DNA of 64,000 bases, from NCBI GenBank assembly GCA_002633025.1, contig NMRB01001142.1, positions 17,948-81,947 on the forward strand, given 5' to 3'. This document shows positions 50,847 through 60,871 of the stretch, piece after piece. Each line of letters opens with the position of its first letter. Position 1 is the first letter of the stretch. The notes beneath the pieces were generated by a model. It was not told the origin of the DNA and did no database searches. It worked only from the letters and a program-made list of their open reading frames with translations. The stretch is from Notospermus geniculatus (Eukaryota; Nemertea; Pilidiophora; Heteronemertea; Lineidae). A program made the position numbers and the translations under genes.

Positions 50847-51180
50847 GGGGCCTGTTTCATAAACTGACTTTAAGCTAATGGTACCTTTAACCAAATGGAA
50901 GATGATAAATAAAAAGGCAATTTCCAGAGTGTTTGGATGGGATACTTCATATCTACATTTGGGTTTCAGCTCAGTCTGTTCTAGAGTTTCGGATTGTAAA
51001 GTTCCAGCCTGAAGAAGACCCCGGTTGGGGTCGAAAATTCGCAAACACTCTGGAAATTGCCTTTTTATTTATCATATATTGTGTGTCAATTTTTGTGCTT
51101 TTCTTCTCTTTTAACCAAATGGAAAATACATTGAAGTTAATGGTACCGTTAGCTTAAAGTTATTTTATGAAACAGGCCCC
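50847..51180. mobile_element. GGGGCC-class MITE hosting a retroelement
   Basis: GGGGCCTGTTTCATAAACTG is inverted in TTATTTTATGAAACAGGCCC. Inner arms TTAAGCTAATGGTACC and GGTACCGTTAGCTTAA also pair. Between them lies the 15-bp-TSD palindromic retroelement (50886-51124). Without it the MITE would be about 110 bp. Confidence 0.85.
50886..51124 (+). mobile_element. Palindromic retroelement with 15-bp TSD
   Basis: Direct repeats TTTAACCAAATGGAA at 50886-50900 and 51110-51124. The element starts GATAAATAAAAAGGCAATTT, inverted near the 3' end in GGAAATTGCCTTTTTATTTA. The middle has TTCCAGCCTGAAGA, hairpin GACCCC-GGTT-GGGGTC, GAAAA and then CTGGAA, which can pair with TTCCAG. The 3' end TTGTGTGTCAATTTTTGTGC is shared with the other copies. 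Confidence 0.8.
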
Positions 51181-52040
51181 TGAAATCTTTCTGAAACCTA
51201 GTGACATAGCCTAGGTATTCATTGGAAAGTGCTCATTGAGAGCTTTCCAATGAATACCTATGTGTCGGGTTTTAGGTGCCATTTAAGTTTTTCTCATGTC
51301 TTGGTTTTCAACAAAATTGTTCTTGGTAGTGAGGGGGTTAAGGTTTTTGTGAGAAAGTTTGAATGTTTCTTATTCTGATACATGCATTTTTAAAACCATT
51401 TCACAGCCAATACCAATTTCATCAAAACTGTTAAACGGGAAATCTTTCTGAAAGTTCATGACATAGGTATTCATTAGAAAGTGCTCATTTAGAACCATTT
51501 CACACCCAATACCAATTTCATCAAAACTGTTAAACCGGAAATCTTTCTGAAAGTTCATGACATAGGTATTCATTAGAAAGTGCTCATTTAGAGCTTTCCA
51601 ATAAATACCTATGCGACGGGTTTCAGCTGCCATTATTTAAGCTTTTTTCATATTTCTGAAACCTTGTAACAATGGTATTCATTGAAAAGTGCTCATTTAG
51701 AGCTTTCCAATGAATACCTATATGGCGGATTTCGGGTGCCATTTAAACGTACATGTATCTCGTGTCGTGGTTTTCAACAAAATTGTGTAATTATCAAAAC
51801 ATTTGAATGTTTCTTGTTCTGAATGTATTTTCGAAACTCTTTCACTTCTAATACCAATTTCATCAAAACCATTAAACCTGCAATTGTTACTGAAACCTAG
51901 TGACATAGGTATTCATTGGAAAGTGCTCATTTAGAGGATTCTAATGAATACTTTTACACAGCCATTTAAACTTTTCTCGTGTCGTGGTTTTCAACAAAAT
52001 TTTTCTTGGTAGTGACCGGGTTAAGGTTTTTGTAAGAAAG
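51181..52040. repeat. Tandem units with a GGTATTCATTGGAAAG hairpin
   Basis: TAGGTATTCATTGGAAAGTG, AGAGCTTTCCAATGAATACC, ACCAATTTCATCAAAAC and GTTTTCAACAAAATTGTTCT recur in order four to five times with variable unit length (about 120-260 bp). The array starts before the MITE (50740-50846), so the MITE inserted into it. Confidence 0.8.
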
Positions 52041-52116
52041 TCACAAGAAATGTCGGACACCCATTCATTGAGAAATCGCTTGTTTGCTTCGTTTTTTGTT
52101 TGTACATCTTTTTCAG

Positions 52117-52166
52117 GATTTGTCGAACGTGTATATATAAAAAGTCGCAGTAAATGTACGAAATGA
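52117..52166 (+). CDS. Weak second-exon candidate for the 50661 gene
   Basis: GTTTGTACATCTTTTTCAG is a good acceptor ending at 52116. Joined in phase 1 to the signal-peptide exon, it would add 16 residues (Gly-Phe-Val-Glu-Arg-Val-Tyr...Lys-Cys-Thr-Lys) before TGA. This would give a secreted product of 34 residues. The compatible phase may be coincidence and the true second exon may be elsewhere. Confidence 0.15.
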
Positions 52167-52169
52167 CAA

Positions 52170-53095
52170 ATTTTTAAAGAACTTACTTTTATTGTACAGT
52201 TACTAGGGCTACAGACTTTTACATTTTTGCAACTGGTACAGTAAGTCACAACAAACGTATATACAATATTTCTTTATGATTTGGTAGAAAGAAATTAAGT
52301 GAGTGTAGACGTACATTGTACCTCCATCGAATACAGCGAAATTTGGTGAAATCCCGGTACTACACGACGTAAAACGCTTGTCTCTATTTAAAGGTAATTT
52401 ATTACGGGTATTTTCGCGGGCCACGAAAATATTTTTTGTTTACATTTTATTTATTTGTGTCCACACTTTCTTTGCCTTATGAGTAATTTGTTGGTGGCAT
52501 GCCCCTCTAGAAATTCGTTTGATACCGAAAGTATTCAATTTGGTCGGTTGGCATGTTCCAAAATCCAAAATAACATAATGTAAACATTCATGTTTATAAA
52601 CATTGAATGTAAACAATGAAGTCATGATACATTACCTTTTATGATTGACAACGAATCCGTCAAGCCAAACTAACGGTTGGAGACAGCACCAAACCGGCTT
52701 GGTTTTCATTCTCTGTTTATTGAACAGTAAACCGGGTTTGTGTTATTGTAAGATACGGGCTCCAAGATACGGTACTTTGTGGACATAAGCCCAGCTGCGA
52801 ACATACCTCAGTGACGTGATTACGTCATGCAGATTTCAGACCGCAACGGTGATGACATGCATGACGTCACACAACGTTTGTGACGTCATTGCTTTTGAAT
52901 TTGATGCAATTTGACTGAAAAACGCTTCTTAAAGCATAGTTTGGCCGAATTTAAAAAATTAACCTTGAAAAGATCACTCCTTGTATCAAGAGCAATCGAA
53001 TAAGGTATTGCTCATCTCCCTCCATGCAGCGGTTGCAGAGAACATTCGTGACAAAGACCAGGCGAATTTGCTTTATATGTATTAGATGTGAAATG
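52170..53095. other. No gene recognised
   Basis: TGACGTCA-like words cluster at 52810-52890 (GTGACGTGATTACGTCATGC, GATGACATGCATGACGTCAC), a possible CRE-rich patch. Nothing else is resolved. Confidence 0.3.
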
Positions 53096-53099
53096 AGTA

Positions 53100-53800
53100 T
53101 AAAAGGTTGAAACGACTTGGCTTTTATCTGTACGTATAAATCGTATGAGAGTTAATATTTGACAAAACGAGTTCAGACTTGCTACACATTAGGACCGTTT
53201 AGACGACAAGCCAAAAAACCACATTCAGATCCGATCCGATTGGATCCGATCGACCCGTATCGGGTCTCATTTGCGTTTAGACGAGATTTGGATTTGGTCG
53301 TATGTGGTCCAATGCGGTCCAAAATCCACATTGGACTGCATTGGGTTGCGTTTACACCAAAGAGTTTTGAACCACAATCGGATTCGATCGGATCGCATGT
53401 GGATTTTTGCCTGTCGTCTAAACGGCCCTATTGTTATGTGACCATTAAGGTACCAAAATATTTTGGTAAATGCCTCGTTTTTACAGCGATGTTTCCTCCT
53501 GCAAATTTTAATGAAAAAGAACGGAAGCCGAAATATTCAGGGGAAATAATGACAATATGAAAATTGTCCCACCCAAAGCATATTTTTGAACAATTATATG
53601 TTCAATGAGGAAAAAAGGATGAAACGACTTGGCTTTTTCTGCACATGTATAAATTCCATGATAATATAGTAGTTGATATTTGGCAAAAAGATTTCAAAAT
53701 TTCCACACATTGTTATTGTCAATGTGACCATCAAGTCAAGACTGCAAAATATTGTTAAATGTCACATTGTTTTGACTGGTTTTTCTTCCAGCACATTTTG
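53100..53800 (+). repeat. Duplicated unit, first copy split by a MITE
   Basis: AAACGACTTGGCTTTT, TGTATAAATTCCATGA and TTCACACATTGTTATTG-like words of 53618-53790 match 53105-53190 plus 53431-53480 (TTGTTATGTGACCATTAAGG). The alignment is interrupted only by the 240-bp MITE. Confidence 0.65.
53192..53428. mobile_element. MITE with GGACCGTTTAGACGACA ends
   Basis: GGACCGTTTAGACGACAAGC...CCACATTCAGATCCGATCCG is inverted in CGATCGGATCGCATGTGGAT...GCCTGTCGTCTAAACGGCCC. TA lies outside both ends. The interior is built of GATCCGAT/ATCGGATC words. Confidence 0.85.
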
Positions 53801-53999
53801 TCACAAAGTTACTCCAGGCTCATGTGACTTTTATAACTTTATTCCGGACCCAAGCACCAAATGTCCATAAAATACCAAATTGCAGAAACAACTCTCTAGT
53901 CTGTCACACCTAATGGCTTCCACAAACACTGGCTGAATGCAGTTTGAAAGTTTGGACACACCCAAGCCTAGTCTCACTCAAGTCTCACTCAGTCCACAT

Positions 54000-54035
54000 G
54001 CTCACACACACACACATGCACATACACAATAGTCT
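54000..54035. repeat. CA-rich microsatellite
   Basis: CTCACACACACACACATGCA then CATACACAATAGTCTCACAC, with TCTCAC words around. Confidence 0.8.
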
Positions 54036-54456
54036 CACACAACCCAAACAACCTACTGGTCTCACACAACAGATTTGACAATACAAGTCAGACTAGTTCC
54101 ACATCGAACTGGACGGAAATATGAAACTGTTTTGTGACACATTTTGATATAGAAAAACGCAAAATATTCAGAGAAACATGACAAGTACTCAAAACTATTT
54201 CGTACTAAATACTTCTGTTTTTCACCATTTTGACAGCAATATGATATGTTTTCCCAGCGTTGATATTACATGTGATCAATTTACTGATTAGAACTGGTTT
54301 TGACGACAGAAAATGCGAAAGGCTAGTTCAGATTTTTCAGCAGAGGCGGCGTAGTCTATATCAGCGCATCGAAATACACAATTTTTGCCGTTATTCCAGC
54401 ATGTTAGTCACGACTTTGAATCCTTGGCGTAGTGAGTGGAATTATTGCTGGCGATG

Positions 54457-54890
54457 TACAGTCTTTGACATAAATTTATCTCCACCTGATACCTTGAATA
54501 TTTCACATAATACTGGGCCAATTTTAACACGGTTTGTTCCACAGGAAGGTATATCTTGTTGGTCATATTTCTGCATCGAAATTTTGGAAATTTGAAAATA
54601 TCGTAATTATGTGACAGATCATCAGAAAAAAAAACACAAAAAATCGACCGTTTTATTATGTGATATTTTTGTGGCGATTTTGATAGAGTGGGATTTTCTA
54701 AGAATGTTGGGCTTTGTTTCATCAGAATATGTTGAGTGGTTGCTGAGAGAGATTATCAAAATTTTGATGCAGAAATATGACCAACAAGATAAATTTTCAG
54801 GTGGAACAAATCGTGTTAAAATTGGCCCAGTAGTATTTGAAATATTCAAGGAATCAGGCGGAGATAAACTTTTGTCAAAGACTGTACACT
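54457..54890. mobile_element. Inverted-repeat element (GTACAGTCTTTGACA ends)
   Basis: GATGTACAGTCTTTGACATA, GGGCCAATTTTAACACGGTT and TTGTTGGTCATATTTCTGCA are inverted at 54760-54890. Arms about 140 bp with a 150-bp loop. The two plus-strand frames of 111 and 112 codons and the opposing frames are explained by the inverted arms. Related to 30985-31375. Confidence 0.8.
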
Positions 54891-55039
54891 TGCTCGAAGA
54901 TCAAACGAGTCGTATTAATCCGATCGGATTAAAGATTGAAGCAATTTGAATGTACACGAACTTGACATGAACTCGCCCTTGTCATATATTTCGTATGAAA
55001 TTTTCGGGGGCTTTCGTCTCCGCTCTCAAATCTTGTTGA

Positions 55040-55790
55040 GAAATAAGGCTAAAGAGGCCGCCTCGCCTTAAGAACTCCGACTCTAGTATGGATGTAACAC
55101 TTTTTACTCATGGGTTGTAGAAATTTCAAAACGCGTAAGCAGTTTTTTTACTTTTGAAGCTTATTAAAAGTTGTGTATTATGTAAAGAAATAGGCCCTAA
55201 TTAATAGGATGTTTGTATTAAATACTTTCATTGATCATAAGTGTTACATCTTTATACAACATCCAGGTTTGAAGAGGAACGTTTTTAAGGGACACAGCCT
55301 CTTTAACACCACGTAACACGGCTGATAATCGATTCGAAAAGTCGTAAATTGTTGCCGAAGAATCACTTTCACTTCTGTAGATTACGTATTATCTTAAACA
55401 TATTTCAGTTTATTAATACACTTCCAAAATACACTTACATAAATGTTAACAAGAGGATTTGGTAGAAGGCTAAAGGCCTATAAACGTATTACCTTAAAGA
55501 GGTTGTCACGCCTTACGAGCTGTAATTTTGTCCCTTTGAAAACCTGGATGTTGTATGAAGATGTAACACTTTTGATCAAAGGAAGTTTTTGATATAAACA
55601 ACATCCTATTAATTATCGCCTATTCCTTTACATACATGTATACAACTTTTAATAAGCTTGTTGAAGAAGTGTGTAAAAAGTAAAAAAAATTATTTATCTG
55701 ATTTGACACTCCTACAACCCATGAATAAAATATGTTACATCCATATTGGACTCCGAGTTCGTAGGCGAGATAACCGCTTTAGTAAGTACA
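55040..55790. mobile_element. 750-bp foldback element, ~250-bp arms
   Basis: TATGGATGTAACACTTTTTA, CTCATGGGTTGTAG, AGCTTATTAAAAGTTGT and CCTAATTAATAGGATGTTTG at 55090-55220 are inverted in 55600-55760. AACATCCAGGTTTGAAGAGG and AAACCTGGATGTTGTATGAA are the inner pair. Fragments recur at 58980-59130 and 61340-61550. Confidence 0.8.
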
Positions 55791-55837
55791 TCTACATGTA
55801 CATGATGTACATGTAATTCGATGATATATATAAAGTC

Positions 55838-55970
55838 AATTTCCAATTTGCGAATTTTCGACCCCAACCGGGGTCTTCTTCAGGCTGGAACTTTACAATC
55901 TGAAACTCTAGAACAGACTGAGCTGAAACCCAAATGTAGATCTGAAGTATCCAATCCAAACAGGAGGTGT
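55838..55970 (-). repeat. Partial copy of the hammerhead-like retroelement
   Basis: Minus strand: AACTTTCAGATT-distal sequence GTTCCAGCCTGAAGAAGACC, hairpin, GAAAATTCGC and then TTGGAAATTGACTTTA. Flank TAGATCTGAAGTATCCAATC matches the 51-kb copy's body. No second arm or direct repeat is visible, so it is truncated. Confidence 0.7.
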
Positions 55971-56004
55971 AGCCTACATGTACATGTAATTCGATGTTGA
56001 TAAT

Positions 56005-56184
56005 GCATTAAGGGGTTTACACTAGGTTGCACCAGGTTGCAAGTTGCTACAACCTGCAACTTGTTGCAGTCTACCTGTGACGTTTACACATAGCAACATC
56101 CAGCGTGATCTAGTTGCAAAAGTTCGCAACAAGTTGCAGGAATTTTGGCGGGAATCCTCTGGATCTGGAGGAAAATCAGGCAAA
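56005..56184 (+). mobile_element. Harbinger-like 5' terminus
   Basis: TTAAGGGGTTTACACTAGGT then TGCACCAGGTTGCAAGTTGC starts a stretch full of TTGCAAC/GTTGCAA words, typical of terminal and subterminal repeats. TTA precedes the GGGG. The matching right end was not located. The PIF/Harbinger assignment rests on end style plus the adjacent exon. Confidence 0.4.
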
Positions 56185-56268
56185 ATGGAGGCAAAAGCTT
56201 GCTGTGTAGCGGCTTCGTTGATCTTATATGAAAATGGAGCTTCTGGCTTGCAGCCGTTCACTGAAAAA
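56185..56268 (+). CDS. Start exon beside the terminus, possible Harbinger protein N-terminus
   Basis: ATG at 56185 (context GGCAAAATGG, A at -3) opens 28 codons (Met-Glu-Ala-Lys-Ala-Cys-Cys-Val-Ala-Ala-Ser-Leu-Ile...) to AAAAAG|TAACT, where GTAACT at 56269 is a possible donor. Without splicing the frame runs to 56349. A Met-Glu/Asp-Ala-rich start recalls the beginnings of Harbinger-type nuclease proteins, but the segment is too short to prove this. Confidence 0.25.
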
Positions 56269-56349
56269 GTAACTCTGATTCATCAAAATGACGAACTTAT
56301 ATTCGTTTTCCATTATCACCAAACTGAGTGTCTAAATTCGTCAAAATGA

Positions 56350-56945
56350 CAAGTCCACGTTCGTCAGTTTGCTCATTTTCTGTTTCTATAAAGCACAGTG
56401 ATCACATTGGACCATAAAAACAGTCAACTGGGGGTGTCTTTATTGCTTTTCTCAGAGAGGCCTGGATCCCAACAATAGATGAAAATGTACAGCAACAGCT
56501 TCCCGTTAACGCCGCGTTGGTCGACCAGATTTCGGTTCAATGTTATAACGCGAAATTATATCAAAAGGAATCGAAAGAACGAGAGATATCGTCACTCGCA
56601 CATTAATTAAAACATAAAAATGACTATGTACGGTGGGGCAAAATTACTCATTAATTAACAATGCAGACCTCCCACGTCGCCAGATGCTGCAAAGGAAGGG
56701 TAAAGGTTGGGAACTATAAATTGAGCAACTTGTGCAACCAGACTTTAGACAATTGAACATACTTCCTTTTTCTGAATTTTTCTGTCAACAAGTAGAAAAT
56801 AAACATTGTCCGCCTTTATCTCCTACAGGGCCTTCTTTATCAAGATCTATTTTCAGAGAACATGGGGTAAAAGGTTCGAACTTCCTGTGACGTAAACACA
56901 TTTGTCAACAAAGCAAGATAAATCCCATAACATGTAAAATGAAAA
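56350..56945. other. No gene recognised
   Basis: I see no catalytic motif or further exon of a transposase. Confidence 0.3.
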
Positions 56946-56951
56946 CCACAC

Positions 56952-57021
56952 ATATGGGCGGTTATAGCCGCAAAAATAGACGCTACAATAACGTCTTTAT
57001 TTGCGGTTACAACCGCCCATA
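56952..57021. mobile_element. 70-bp hairpin, ATGGGCGGTTAT family
   Basis: TATGGGCGGTTATAGCCGCA is inverted in TGCGGTTACAACCGCCCATA, with AATAGACG and CGTCTTTATT as the inner arms. It is the complete form of ends scattered at 33.46, 35.57, 58.39 and 59.17 kb. Confidence 0.85.
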
Positions 57022-57029
57022 CATACATT

Positions 57030-58380
57030 TCTTGATCCTAATTCGTAATGTTGAAGCACCCCATACACGATGACGATTTTATTCCATTTTAATTCTCGGT
57101 TCTTTGTGGGACACATTGCAAACATGGCTATCAATTCTATAGATCATTGTCCCACCAATTGTGAGTAGAGAGAAACATCTAGTGCCTTTCACCTTGGAGC
57201 AAAAAATGTAACCAATATTGAATGAAAATGATTTTGTTTGCGAACAGCTTTGAACTTGAAGAGGTGTACGTATTTACCAATAGCGGATAAAGTTTCCTTC
57301 GTTTTAGGGCGGAAATATCTGATATTTTTACAGAAATTTTGTTGACGTAAACAAACAAATAAAGGAACTTAAATCGAACTGGGTGCTAGCCAAAGTGCTT
57401 GAATACGCGACCGATAGTCGCCATCTTGGATACATTAGTGCCGACTATATGGAATACTTTCCATAAAAATGCATTTTAATAGGAGCAGACAGCCGCGCTT
57501 ATTGCCAAAAGATGGCAGCAAGTTTCAGCGCACTAATACAACAGAAAATGAGGAACCTGCACGACTAAAAATCCAGATGGCAGCACCAGTACAAAAAGGC
57601 CACGTGCAATGCATTTGCAATTAAAAATAAATTTTGTTGATTTTCTTCATAAAACTCATCAAAATAGAATTAAGGACCAATAAAATGACATTTTTGGTGC
57701 TATTTTCCCGTGCAGAGTAATTCAGTGATGAAATATTCAATAATCATTGACTTGGCAAAAGGATTTCTCATTGCAACCATGGTCCATCTGCCTGCAGGGC
57801 CCCCTATTGGCAGGGCTTGTTGTACAGCTTCCTCATTCTCTTGATTGGTGCTCAATCAACCATGAATGAGCCCGCTAGGCATTTAATTGGGCCACAGTGA
57901 CTTCTATTGGTCAATTGAATGACAGCTCCTATTGGGCGACTGCCATGGCTTTTTTCTCTTTGGATACCCTTTAGCCCTTTATTTAGCCAGATTTAGGCCT
58001 GTCTAACGATCTAATCTACCAAAATACAGAAAATTAGAATTTGAAATGTGGTGAATTTTGCGGGCCGCGAATTTATTTCGTTGTATTACCTTTTACTGGG
58101 ATGCAACCAGCTCCCTTTAATACCAAATGAAATCTAACGCAGGCGTGGCTTTAAGGCAATAATCTATTATTCATTTAACCGCGGGGTGAAATTTTTGCCC
58201 ATCTGCTTGTATGGTGTTGCTTTCAATGCGATTTGTTTGTTTACCTTTTGAAATAGTATTCAAAATGTAAACAGAGATTCAATGTCGCTCGAAAAGTTCA
58301 GATTTTCAAAGATTGTATCGCTATAACTAGATCCACATTGTCAACTTTTCTGAAAAACTGATCAAATTTTCTGGGTATGT
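57030..58380. other. No gene; cluster of CCAAT-type boxes
   Basis: ATTGG occurs five times between 57800 and 57940 (CCCCTATTGGCAGG, TTGATTGGTGC, TAATTGGGCC, TCTATTGGTCAATTG, CCTATTGGGCG). This could be a promoter patch, but no exon with it was found. Confidence 0.3.
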
Positions 58381-58393
58381 GGGAATGGATTAC

Positions 58394-58440
58394 ATGGGCG
58401 GTTATATCCGCAAAAAAGGATGTTACAAAATGTCAATGGG
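58394..58440. repeat. ATGGGCGGTTAT-family end
   Basis: CATGGGCGGTTATATCCGCA then AAAAAGGATGTTAC. One arm only. Confidence 0.6.
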
Positions 58441-58499
58441 GAACCGGCGGAACTAAGGTCATGACGTGGCGCTGCCAGCGCCACGCCCCGAAGTGTCTT

Positions 58500-58990
58500 T
58501 ATTCTAACGTTATTTCCATTTATTTCTGGCGTGAAAATAACCCGCTTGTGTTGGTAGCCTGAAGGTAAACCTAAAGCATGGCGCACACGGGCGATTTTTC
58601 GAGCGATTTTCTAGGCGATCGACCTTGCGACCACAGCAGCGACTGAACATATTTTTAGTTTTTTTAGTTTTTTTTTACTCATTTGCGACAAATGCTTCAC
58701 TGGGAGATCAGTGATGTCGTGGATGACATCACTGATCGACCTCAAAGGTAATTATCGCATCGGTAGTAGTAGTCGCATCTGTAGTCGCCCCCATTTTAGT
58801 CGCTCGTGTGCGCCGTGCTTTACATCGCCGTGTAGCAGATGAAATTTCTTTAATCTCATTGCATTTTTCCTTAAAATGAAAAGATAGGTTGGATTCCTAT
58901 AGAAAAATGCACAGGTCAATTTTTCGTGACACAACGTCAACACTTAAAATGACGTATTAAAATGACGTCGCTGCGGGCACACCACTCTTG
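58500..58990. repeat. Dispersed repeat (9.47-kb family) split by a MITE
   Basis: CTAACGTTATTTCCATTTAT...GGTAAACCTAA, then after the insert CATCGCCGTGTAGCAGATGA...CACAACGTCAACACTTAAAA. The order matches 9468-9720. Confidence 0.7.
58574..58821. mobile_element. MITE with GGCGCACACGGGCGA ends
   Basis: AAGCATGGCGCACACGGGCG is inverted in CGCTCGTGTGCGCCGTGCTT. The centre has GATCAGTGATGTC-GTG-GATGACATCACTGATC, a perfect inner hairpin apart from the short spacer. CGATTTTT/GCGACAA-type words fill the arms. Confidence 0.85.
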
Positions 58991-59166
58991 ATCAAAGAAA
59001 GTGTTTGATAAACAACATCCCGTTGATTAGCGCCTGTATACTCCTTTAAATATACAACTTTAAATAAGCTTGAAGAAGTATGTAAAAAGTAAAAACTATT
59101 TAAATGTATGTTTGAAAACCCCTACAACCCTCTTTAACTTAAAAAAGCCTTGGAAAATGGAGAGTT

Positions 59167-59243
59167 CTATGGGCGGTTATTTGTTCGTATATTATACGTT
59201 ATCACACGTTGATTTTTTGCGGAAATAACCACCCGTAGAGTTC
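59167..59243. mobile_element. Hairpin of the ATGGGCGGTTAT family, variant
   Basis: TATGGGCGGTTATTTGTTCG is inverted in TTTGCGGAAATAACCACCCG then TAGA. ATATTATACGTTATCACACG lies in the loop. Confidence 0.65.
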
Positions 59244-59494
59244 GGTCTGATCGATATCAGCGCCACATAGCGGATAAATTGCGCAGGTTTCTAATGCATT
59301 ATTTAGTTTATATTGCAAAACGATCGTGAACGCAAAAAAGCTTTCCTCAGAATGAACACAATCTGCATTTGAAGGACCTGCATCTGAAAATGTTTGATTT
59401 CTGCATTCCTAATATCCTACAAACGGTATTTTTTTCAGAAATAGTTTTTTCTCATAAATATACAAGTATCAGCTGTTTACACTTCTGTTGTTGT

Positions 59495-59950
59495 GAAAGC
59501 AATCATTATATGCGTACTATCAAACGGAGATAATTTGACCTTGAACATTTTGGAAAAAATTACAATCCAGGGATAAAATGTTCACAAAGTTTGCAGGAAT
59601 GTTTTGCTGTGAAAGAAATTATTATATGTGTGACATCAAGGATATAATTTGACCTTGAAAATTTTGGGGTACAATCCAGGGATAAAATGTTGTCAAGTAT
59701 CTTTTTAGTTGCAGGAATTTTTTGAAAGAAATTATTATATGTGTGATATCAAGCGGATATAATATAAAATTAAAAGTTTTGGGAAAATGTACAATCCAGG
59801 GATAAAATGTTAATGACGAGTATGTTTTTTGTTGCAAGATTTTTTTGCTGTGAAAGAAATTATATGTGTGATATCAAGCGTATTTGATCTGAACTTCAAA
59901 ATGTTGTGAAAATTTACGATCAAGGGATCAAATATTGATAAGTATGTTTT
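59495..59950. repeat. Tandem repeat, four ~115-bp units
   Basis: GTGAAAGAAATTATTATATG, GATATCAAGCGGATATAA, ACAATCCAGGGATAAAATGT and TTGTTGCAGGAATTTTTTG recur four times. Divergence rises outward. Short minus-strand frames are by-products. Confidence 0.85.
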
Positions 59951-60189
59951 TTTTTGGTTGGAGGAAATGTTACGATTATTGTATGCAAACAAAAATTGGT
60001 ACAAAATTTGTTAAGATTGATGTCCGGGGCTGCTGATTATCGAATCCGTTTATTTATTAGCTCGGGGATTGTTGGCAGATTGCCAGGGTATTTTTAATCG
60101 GAAATTGAAAAGCATGAATCTCTCGATTTAGTTTACTTACAAGTATTATAAGGATTTAACAAATCTACCCATCCAGGAACCAAATATTG

Positions 60190-60450
60190 TGTAACCTCCC
60201 TTAGCGGACACATCGAATTTTTAGCCTTTTTGACTTCAAAATATGGCGGCTAGTCGGCCATCTTGAAAATGGGACTTTAGCCAATAAAATGAAGAAGAGC
60301 AGCTAGAATGCTGTAACTTGGCGAATGGTACGAATATATGTATATGTAGATACCCTTTATATGTTTGCCTAATTTTAGCTCTGATGCACTTCAAATATGG
60401 CCGCCAGTCGTCCATCTTGAAAAATGTACTTGGCTCATATCTTATGAAAA
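60190..60450. repeat. Two copies of an AATATGGCCGCCAGTCGGCC segment
   Basis: CAAAATATGGCGGCTAGTCG with GCCATCTTGAAAATG at 60237, and CAAATATGGCCGCCAGTCGT with CCATCTTGAAAAATG at 60392. Spacing is about 155 bp, a degenerate tandem pair. Confidence 0.6.
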
Positions 60451-60726
60451 CAGTACCACAAAGAAAGTTCTAACCTGGTATGCTGTTTCCCTGGAACATA
60501 TCGACTTGACACTTGTTGTTAGTTCTTCTGGTACATTCAACCAGGTGAGCACATGGTCCGTGGACCATTTCATTTTCTTTTAACTTTGGCCTCTAAATTC
60601 AAGATCAAATTGGAACACACTTTGTAAAACCGAGGGTGTTCGCAATAGAGGGGTGTTACCGCTATAGCAGATTATGAATTATTTTCAGTTATTCAACAAT
60701 GTTGTAAACATGTTTGATAATAGACC

Positions 60727-60762
60727 CCGGGGGGGGGGGGGGGCNGGGGGGGGGGGGGGGGC
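60727..60762. repeat. Poly-G run with embedded N
   Basis: GGGG tract interrupted by CN. The length is unreliable and probably a collapsed homopolymer. Confidence 0.9.
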
Positions 60763-60871
60763 ATCATAAAATTGATCATGCAATAGTTCAGGGACATTGT
60801 ATTCCACAAATGCAAACATGGCTTTTTGAAATGAAGGTCGTTTGTGAACAGGATTCATTTTAGATATTACA

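Noticed and set aside
52810-52890. CRE-rich enhancer (TGACGTCA words)
   Set aside because: Several TGACGTCA-like words cluster, but such words are common throughout this window and no associated promoter was found.
53673-53870. Cys-containing frame after TTTTTCTTCCAG as the second exon of the 50661 gene
   Set aside because: The Cys-rich frame needs a phase 2 junction, whereas the first exon ends in phase 1. The region also belongs partly to a duplicated repeat.
54260-54949. Two ~110-codon plus-strand frames as exons
   Set aside because: They occupy the two arms of an inverted-repeat element (54457-54890). Opposing frames are open too.
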